Of a stretch of 19,084 nucleotides of DNA, positions 14,402-19,084 are shown one piece after another. The DNA lies in contig JAATVJ010000327.1 in the NCBI GenBank assembly GCA_014523515.1, positions 1-19,084 on the forward strand, given 5' to 3'. A program made the translations under genes and the position numbers. Numbering within the stretch: position 1 is the stretch's first letter; every line of letters starts with the position of its first letter. Origin of the DNA: Nitrososphaerales archaeon TH1177 (GTDB taxonomy: Archaea; Thermoproteota; Nitrososphaeria; Nitrososphaerales; Nitrososphaeraceae). Below the pieces are notes generated by a model, which did not search any database, was not told the DNA's origin, and saw only the letters and a list, made by a program, of their open reading frames with translations.

Positions 14402-15414
14402 TTCAAAAAGTAAAAGTAATTTCAAAGAATAAAAAAGCTGATCAGCAGAAAGAACTTAGTAAGCATGATATTCAATCAAAGGTTAAAGATATAAAGATAA
14501 AAAACTCAATTTTAAAGCGGAAGGATAAGAAAAAGAATACTGCTATTACTACCAATACAAAAACACTACCACAATTTAAAATGAAAAGAAGAACTACTAT
14601 TACTACTACTGCTGCTCCTTACAAGCTTCCTATTATATGTGATGTAGATACATTACGTACCTTAATTCGAAAAAAAACAGAAGTACGAGTTGTGGATGTT
14701 CGTAGAATAGAAGATTATAAAAAAGGACATATTCCTACTGCAGTATCATTACCTCTGGCAGTATTACTCTCGAACGATTCACCTGAGCAGATTGTCAAAT
14801 TGTTGGAAAGTCTTGGTATCTCTGATAAAATGCCTGTAGTGGTATATGATGATACTTTTGGAGCTTTGGCAGCACGTGTTGCTTGGACCTTTCAATATGT
14901 TGGTCATGAGAACACTTCACTCCTTGAAATGACCTATACAAATTGGAAAAATCTTGGTTTGGAAATTGAAAAACGCAATAATAAATTTCCAAAAACTACT
15001 CATTCTCTTCAATTAAATAAATCTATTTATGCAGATGCTATATATGTTGAATCTATACAAAACAATCCTGATAAGATCATAATCGATTCAAGAGAAAGAC
15101 TCAATTTTCTAACTGAACATATTCCTAGTGCAAAAAATATTCCTTATACTATGTTAGGTAATGATAATCATATTTTGCGACCAGTTGATGAGATAAAACG
15201 TTTTGTTCAAAATAGAGGGATTCCTCCAGATTCTGAAATAATTACATATTGTGGAAGTGTAGGGACATTATCTGGCCTTGCATTTTATGCATTAAAATTA
15301 GCAGGTATAAAAAATGTTAAATTATATTCTAAATCATTTAAAGATTGGAAGTCATTAGGAAAACCAAAAATTGAATTTAAAGATGCCAATTATTGGGATT
15401 TATCAGCAGAATAA
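14389..15414 (+). CDS. Two-domain rhodanese (sulfurtransferase) with Lys-rich N-terminal extension
   Basis: Tandem rhodaneses move a sulfane sulfur from thiosulfate or mercaptopyruvate to an acceptor through a cysteine persulfide. Domain 1 (about 80-195) has VRVVDVRRIEDYKKGHIPTA but Asp155 (VVYDD) where the catalytic Cys would be, so it is structural, as is normal for the first domain. Domain 2 (about 212-325) has IIDSRERLNF, HIPSAKNIPY and catalytic Cys288 in the loop CGSVGT; a CG-start loop is reminiscent of mercaptopyruvate sulfurtransferases. Residues 1-75 are unusual: rich in Lys, Thr and Ile, probably disordered. The ATG at 14389 overlaps the reductase by 13 bases; a TTG at 14398 gives the classic four-base TTGA overlap and is equally possible. 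The overlap implies coupled translation. Confidence 0.93.
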   Translation: MCRLIQKVKVISKNKKADQQKELSKHDIQSKVKDIKIKNSILKRKDKKKNTAITTNTKTLPQFKMKRRTTITTTAAPYKLPIICDVDTLRTLIRKKTEVRVVDVRRIEDYKKGHIPTAVSLPLAVLLSNDSPEQIVKLLESLGISDKMPVVVYDDTFGALAARVAWTFQYVGHENTSLLEMTYTNWKNLGLEIEKRNNKFPKTTHSLQLNKSIYADAIYVESIQNNPDKIIIDSRERLNFLTEHIPSAKNIPYTMLGNDNHILRPVDEIKRFVQNRGIPPDSEIITYCGSVGTLSGLAFYALKLAGIKNVKLYSKSFKDWKSLGKPKIEFKDANYWDLSAE

Positions 15415-15440
15415 TCAATAAAAATTTTTATAAAAAAATT

Positions 15441-15463
15441 TATTTTATTTTATTTTATTTTTG
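15441..15463 (+). terminator. Repeated TATTT units, T-rich terminator after the rhodanese
   Basis: Four tandem TATTT pentamers followed by TTG lie 27 bases past the rhodanese stop, in the short gap before the convergent Hsp20 gene. T-rich tracts of this kind end transcription in archaea. No hairpin is needed or seen. Confidence 0.4.
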
Positions 15464-15510
15464 TTTGTATCTAAGGATTTTACAAATTCGCTATTTATCT
15501 TATTTATTTA

Positions 15511-15906
15511 TTAGGAAATTTGTATTCGATTTCCTAAATTCTTGCTGGGAATCCTCAATGTTATAATTCCGTCAGTATAATTAGCTGTTCCAGTAATTTC
15601 ATCATCATCATCATTGTCAATTGAAAAAGGTAATAAAATTTTCTTATCTATTTTTGTAGGTCGATGCTTCAAATAAACTGTACCTTTGTATTCGTTATCC
15701 GGTTTATTGGCTTTAATAGTAAGTATATTTTTATTTATTCTAAGAATTATGTCATTTTTATTAAATCCTGGCAGATCTATAGTTACAAGTAAATCATTAC
15801 CATCTTCTACCATATCTACTGGCGGTAAAATAAATTCATAAAATTCCTTGGATTTATTATTGATTTCTTTTATAACTTCTTTAGCCATATATGTTCCAAT
15901 ACCCAT
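15511..15906 (-). CDS. Hsp20/alpha-crystallin small heat-shock protein (second copy)
   Basis: This is an ATP-independent holdase of the small heat-shock family. The 131 residues start MGIGTYMAKEVIKEINNKSK, then LPPVDMVEDGNDLLVTIDLP (27-46), the start of the alpha-crystallin domain with DLPGFNKNDI. It ends in ANYTDGIITLRIPSK, the conserved last strands, and a short IQIS tail in place of a clear IxI motif. It is shorter than the Hsp20 at 1468-1980 and of a different subgroup, so the two are not recent duplicates. A well-placed TATA-like box supports the ATG at 15906. It is transcribed divergently from TruD and converges on the rhodanese. Confidence 0.92.
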   Translation of the reverse strand: MGIGTYMAKEVIKEINNKSKEFYEFILPPVDMVEDGNDLLVTIDLPGFNKNDIILRINKNILTIKANKPDNEYKGTVYLKHRPTKIDKKILLPFSIDNDDDDEITGTANYTDGIITLRIPSKNLGNRIQIS

Positions 15907-15927
15907 AATTATTAATATTATGATTTG

Positions 15928-15936
15928 AATATAAAT
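15928..15936 (-). promoter_or_regulatory. TATA box for the second Hsp20 gene
   Basis: On the minus strand ATTTATATT is centred about 26 bases ahead of the ATG at 15906, a textbook position for an archaeal TATA box with a leaderless transcript. Confidence 0.45.
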
Positions 15937-15975
15937 CCTTTATTTATTTTATTGATTGATATAATTGTTGCATTG

Positions 15976-15983
15976 TTTATATT
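15976..15983 (+). promoter_or_regulatory. TATA box for TruD
   Basis: TTTATATT is centred about 26 bases ahead of the GTG at 16006. The match and spacing are good, no ribosome-binding site precedes the GTG, and together they support a leaderless mRNA starting at that GTG. Confidence 0.5.
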
Positions 15984-16005
15984 TAATTTGATATAGGTTA
16001 ATTTT

Positions 16006-17268
16006 GTGAGAAAATCTGTACCTGAGGTAGATTTCTATTCTGGTGTAGAATGCTATTGTACAAATTTCAAGGGTATAAATGGAACAATAAAGAAAACCAA
16101 TGAAGAATTTCAGGTATCTGAGATAATAGATTATACATTTTTAAAACCGCCCTATTTTTCTTCAGATCAAAATAATGAACATAAATTTCCACTTTATTTA
16201 TTGGAAAAACATAACATTGACTCGAATCATGCAATAATTGAAATTAAAAAAAAATCAGGTTTAAAATTAAGAGTACTGGGAATAAAAGATGCAAAAGCAG
16301 AAACTAGTCAATATGCTAGTTGTGAACAAACAAAGAATTTACCTAAATGTGTAATAACACCTAAAACTAAATTAACCTTAAGGGGCTTCCTACGTACTCC
16401 ACTATCAAAATCTGCACTTATTGGAAATAGCTTTAAAATAAAAATAAACCAAGCCTCTGATAATGATATACAGCCTTTTTTATTGGAATTAAATAATATT
16501 GCTAATTTCTATGGATTACAAAGATTTGGAAGTGAAAGAATGGTAACTCATTTAGTGGGTAAAGCATTACTTAATAGAAATTATAATGAAGCTATTGAAT
16601 ATCTTCTCTCCTATACTTCCAAATATGACTCAAAGTTTTCAAAAGAAATACGAGAAAGAAGTAGAGATCCTAACAATTACCAAAAACTGATTAAAATTTT
16701 ACCTAAAGGGATGGATTTGGAAAGAAATATTTTAAGTACAATAATGAAAGGTAAAGATTCCATTGCAGTTATTCGATCTATACCAATAAACATAAGACGA
16801 CTCTTTGTTCAAGCTTATCAATCTTATGTTTTTAATAAATGCCTCAGTACGTCTCTTTTGTGTAATGAAGATATTCAAAAATGTAAAGATGGCGATTTAT
16901 GTTTTGAAATAGAAAAACCCTTAGTTTTTGGTAAAATTAGAAGATTTAGAGAAGGAATAGATTCAAATGATGATATTATTCCAGCAATTAGGTTAGTAGG
17001 TTATAATTATCAACCTGGAAAAAGTCGTTTTGATCATATTACTAAAAAAATACTTTCTGAGGAAAATATTTTACCCAGCAATTTCTATATGAAAGACTTC
17101 CAAGAATTAAGTGTACAGATGGGATTTAGACAAACTTTGCTATGCTGTAGTGAGTTTAAATATTCTGGAATGCTTGATCTGTCATTTAAATTACCAAAAG
17201 GATCTTATGCCACAACTTTGTTGCGTGAATTAATAAAACCAATAGATCCAATTAAAGCTGGATTTTAG
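16006..17268 (+). CDS. truD: TruD/Pus7-family tRNA pseudouridine-13 synthase
   Basis: TruD converts uridine 13 of tRNA to pseudouridine. The 420-residue protein starts at a GTG supported by a TATA box at the right distance. Key marks are FKGINGTIKKTNEEFQVSEI (21-40), the catalytic Asp95 in GIKDAKAETSQYAS, and NFYGLQRFGSERMVTHLVGK (about 168-187). A helical TruD-specific insertion domain follows, and then LFVQAYQSYVFNKCLS and the closing MGFRQTLL and LSFKLPKGSYATTLLREL segments. Length is in the range for archaeal members. It is divergent from the Hsp20 gene and is followed after 65 bases by ATP synthase genes that are probably separately transcribed. Confidence 0.95.
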   Translation: MRKSVPEVDFYSGVECYCTNFKGINGTIKKTNEEFQVSEIIDYTFLKPPYFSSDQNNEHKFPLYLLEKHNIDSNHAIIEIKKKSGLKLRVLGIKDAKAETSQYASCEQTKNLPKCVITPKTKLTLRGFLRTPLSKSALIGNSFKIKINQASDNDIQPFLLELNNIANFYGLQRFGSERMVTHLVGKALLNRNYNEAIEYLLSYTSKYDSKFSKEIRERSRDPNNYQKLIKILPKGMDLERNILSTIMKGKDSIAVIRSIPINIRRLFVQAYQSYVFNKCLSTSLLCNEDIQKCKDGDLCFEIEKPLVFGKIRRFREGIDSNDDIIPAIRLVGYNYQPGKSRFDHITKKILSEENILPSNFYMKDFQELSVQMGFRQTLLCCSEFKYSGMLDLSFKLPKGSYATTLLRELIKPIDPIKAGF

Positions 17269-17333
17269 AAATTTTTGTAAATAAAAAATAATTTCCTCCT
17301 AATTAAAAAGTAAGAGTTTAATATCCCTTTAAA

Positions 17334-17711
17334 TTGCAATTTTATGAATTGGAATCCAACGTTTCCACGGTGGAAGGAATAATCAATACTCTTTCAGAAT
17401 TTGAGAATAATATTGAGAATCTTAATTCTAGTGTTGAAGAATTAAAGAAACATATGCTATCTTATTCTAATAGCGAGATAGACCAATTGCGACAAAAGAT
17501 TATTAAATTAGCAAATGAGGAAGCAGAAAGAATTTTAGACGATGCTAAAAAGGATTCTGAAAAAGAATCAGCTTTAATTCAAAAACAAGGTGAGGAAAAT
17601 TATAACCAGATAAAAAACAATATCGAAAAAAATCATGATAAGGCAATCGATAAGGTTATCAGTATGATTCTAGGAAATATAGATAATGAATCTAATGTTA
17701 GTAAAATATAG
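17334..17711 (+). CDS. Coiled-coil protein, probable A-type ATP synthase subunit H
   Basis: The 125 residues are almost entirely one charged helix with heptad character, including EEAERILDDAKKDSEKESAL and IEKNHDKAIDKVISMIL. This composition and size match the peripheral-stalk subunit H (also called G) of archaeal A-type ATP synthases, which pairs with subunit E to hold the catalytic head against the membrane part. The first codon is a TTG at 17334 with no in-frame ATG nearby. The main support is the next gene, ATP synthase subunit C, 100 bases downstream on the same strand. Coiled coils are poor in family-specific signal, so another stalk-like protein remains possible. Confidence 0.6.
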   Translation: MQFYELESNVSTVEGIINTLSEFENNIENLNSSVEELKKHMLSYSNSEIDQLRQKIIKLANEEAERILDDAKKDSEKESALIQKQGEENYNQIKNNIEKNHDKAIDKVISMILGNIDNESNVSKI

Positions 17712-17793
17712 ATTTTTTATCTATTATTCTTATATTTCTCATTACTTTAACAAAAATTTAATTAATAAAAACCATAATATAGTATTATAAAGA

Positions 17794-17802
17794 GAGGATG
17801 AA
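17794..17802 (+). promoter_or_regulatory. Ribosome-binding site that fixes a TTG start for subunit C
   Basis: AGAGGATGA, a fair match to the complement of the 16S rRNA 3' end, ends about 9 bases before the TTG at 17812. The two nearby ATGs at 17798 and 17802 run into stops within a few codons, so TTG is the workable start. Confidence 0.45.
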
Positions 17803-17811
17803 TGATTAAAA

Positions 17812-18864
17812 TTGGGAAAAGCTAACAAACCTCAAAGGATTTTTGGTACAGTTAGAGCTTTTTCTGAACGAGGTACAATGTTATCTAAACATGATTTAGA
17901 ATCATTTTCTGATTCCAAAACTCTTGATGAATTTGTAACTAGATTAAAAAATACCTCATATGTCGATTCTTTGAGCAAAATTCAACAACCTTTAAATTCT
18001 GAAAAAATTGAAACTGCATTAAAAGATGATCTTTTCAATTTTCATTCCTCTATGACCAAAATATCTAAAAAGGATCTTGTAAATGCGTATTATAGAAAGT
18101 ATATTCTCTGGAATCTTAAAATTATTTTAAAAAGTAAAGCTTTAGGAAAGACCTATGATGATATTTTTCCACATATAAATATGCATGCAGAAGAACTAAT
18201 TGGAAGAAGAGATATTATTGTTAAAGCTTTAATTGCAAAAGATCTTGATGAGGCTGTATCTGCTTTACAAACCTCTGAATTTGGTAGTGAAATTTCTTCT
18301 GCTGCTCAATTATACAAAGAAAACAATAATATTCAAACCTTTGAACTTTACCTGGATAAAATCTACTATAAAGGCTTGGTGAGTGCTTTTGCTAATATAG
18401 GTAAGCCTGCCGTTCTTCAGCCTTTAGTTTCGCTTGATCTAGATTATTATAATGTTTCAAGCACTCTTAGAGCTAAATATTGGAACCTTCCAGAAGAACA
18501 TATTAAATCATTAAGAATAGCAACAACCTCTCGTGTCAATGAAGATATTCTAAATAAAATGATACATGCAGATAGTGTAAGACAGGCAATATCAGAATTT
18601 TCTAAAACTGTTTATAAGGATATAGTTCCTAATCAAGGAAATGAAAGTGATATCAGTGCCATCTCAGAAATTGAATCGAAATTTGAAAGATTAATCTATA
18701 AAAAATCAATGGCGTTGTATGGAAGTATATTTAGCTATGCGCCAATGACCGCAGCTATTAAACTAAAAATGGTAGAAATTAAAAACCTAATAGCTATAGC
18801 TTTTGGAATTGAACAAAAAATAGATCCAAAAAGTATTATCGATCAACTATTATTAGTTGAATAG
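17812..18864 (+). CDS. atpC: A-type ATP synthase subunit C (V-type subunit d homologue)
   Basis: Subunit C is the funnel-shaped adaptor that joins the central stalk to the membrane rotor ring of archaeal ATP synthases. The 350-residue helical protein shows the repeated pattern of the family. It includes VRAFSERGTMLSKHDLESF near the start, TLDEFVTRLKNTSYVDSL (about 43-60), LVNAYYRKYILWNLKIILK (about 89-107) and later LYLDKIYYKGL (about 185-195). The end, LKMVEIKNLIAIAFGIEQ (about 322-339), matches the typical closing 'KxxEIxNLRxIAxG' segment. The TTG start is supported by the ribosome-binding site. An H-like stalk gene precedes it, but no other ATP synthase genes follow inside the window: a mobile-element gene begins about 110-165 bases downstream. 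Confidence 0.88.
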   Translation: MGKANKPQRIFGTVRAFSERGTMLSKHDLESFSDSKTLDEFVTRLKNTSYVDSLSKIQQPLNSEKIETALKDDLFNFHSSMTKISKKDLVNAYYRKYILWNLKIILKSKALGKTYDDIFPHINMHAEELIGRRDIIVKALIAKDLDEAVSALQTSEFGSEISSAAQLYKENNNIQTFELYLDKIYYKGLVSAFANIGKPAVLQPLVSLDLDYYNVSSTLRAKYWNLPEEHIKSLRIATTSRVNEDILNKMIHADSVRQAISEFSKTVYKDIVPNQGNESDISAISEIESKFERLIYKKSMALYGSIFSYAPMTAAIKLKMVEIKNLIAIAFGIEQKIDPKSIIDQLLLVE

Positions 18865-18924
18865 ATTATATATATTATTATTTCAATACTTATTTTATAT
18901 TGAATAATATATAATTAATCTATT
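18860..18924. repeat. Long imperfect inverted repeat over the subunit C stop codon
   Basis: The left arm 18860-18888 (starting AATAGATTA and ending CAATA) pairs with the right arm 18898-18924 (starting TATTG and ending TAATCTATT) around the 9-base loop CTTATTTTA, with small bulges in the middle. The stem includes the TAG stop of subunit C. It may be an mRNA 3'-end structure or terminator, or part of the noncoding left end of the neighbouring IS110-like element. Confidence 0.45.
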
Positions 18925-18975
18925 ATTCATTCTCTGGCTCTGTTAATTTAACGATAAATCTATAGCTAACTATAT

Positions 18976-19084
18976 GTGAACAAATTTAGTAAATCCAAAT
19001 CAGACGGTAAAGTATATCCTAAAAAGAATATGATGATGATGATGAGGTATGTAGGAATGGATCTACACAAGAACTATTTACAAA
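18976..19084 (+). CDS. IS110-family transposase, N-terminus only (partial at window end)
   Basis: From GTG 18976 the open frame reads a Lys/Ser-rich stretch (NKFSKSKSDGKVYPKKN), then a run of five Met codons (19030-19044), then RYVGMDLHKNYLQ to the window end. YVGMDLHK is the usual opening of IS110-family DEDD transposases; the Asp is the first catalytic acidic residue of their RuvC-like domain. The start may be GTG 18976 or, more likely, one of the ATGs at 19030-19042. A TAA at 18967-18969 closes the frame upstream. Only about 35 residues are visible, so whether the element is intact cannot be judged. In this family a guide ('bridge' or 'seek') RNA is encoded in a noncoding end, which would lie just upstream here if this is an IS110-group element. 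Confidence 0.65.
   Translation, partial: MNKFSKSKSDGKVYPKKNMMMMMRYVGMDLHKNYLQ

Noticed and set aside
14210..14425. Minus-strand open frame over the reductase/rhodanese junction
   Set aside because: It is antisense to two well-supported overlapping genes and has no recognisable motif.
1..19084. CRISPR array, defence island or prophage
   Set aside because: No set of regularly spaced direct repeats and no cas, nuclease, methylase or phage structural genes are present; nearly all genes are housekeeping or stress functions.

Overview
The window is AT-rich (roughly 70% A+T by eye) and densely coded, with short intergenic gaps and TATA-like boxes about 25 bases ahead of several start codons, as expected for leaderless archaeal mRNAs. 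The gene set is archaeal: Trm56, a TruD of the archaeal/eukaryotic kind, NAC with a UBA tail, MBF1, and A-type ATP synthase subunits. These sit with DnaK/DnaJ, small heat-shock proteins and a siroheme reductase paired with a rhodanese. That combination points to Thaumarchaeota (Nitrososphaerota), probably an ammonia oxidiser. No ammonia-oxidation gene lies in the window, so the lineage is an inference from gene content and protein style.

Layout. Positions 1-1980 are a chaperone block: the DnaK tail, DnaJ, and an Hsp20 gene that appears frameshifted near its 5' end. Positions 2188-3882 carry a SemiSWEET-like PQ-loop transporter, an unknown basic protein with a possible winged helix, and a convergent gene for a winged-helix protein with one membrane segment and a Gly/Phe/Asp tail. 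Positions 4408-7844 on the minus strand encode a Kef-type cation/H+ antiporter, a UbiB/ABC1 atypical kinase and a small two-segment membrane protein. A NUDIX hydrolase (7993-8559) follows, then about 540 bases with no clear gene but with foldable sequence.

The middle (9101-12420) is a translation neighbourhood. A PUA-domain protein and NAC form a minus-strand pair. Facing them across a palindrome-containing spacer is a tight plus-strand operon of MBF1, HflX and Trm56. Positions 12542-15414 hold a siroheme/4Fe-4S sulfite or nitrite reductase overlapping a two-domain rhodanese, probably a sulfur assimilation or detoxification pair. A second Hsp20 (minus) and TruD (plus) diverge at 15511-17268. 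Two ATP synthase subunit genes, H-like and C, follow. The window ends in the first residues of what looks like an IS110-family transposase.

The main points worth a second look are the Hsp20 frameshift, the membrane-anchored winged-helix protein, the palindromes between the two translation operons, the foldable 8.66-8.86 kb spacer, and the mobile element abutting the ATP synthase genes.
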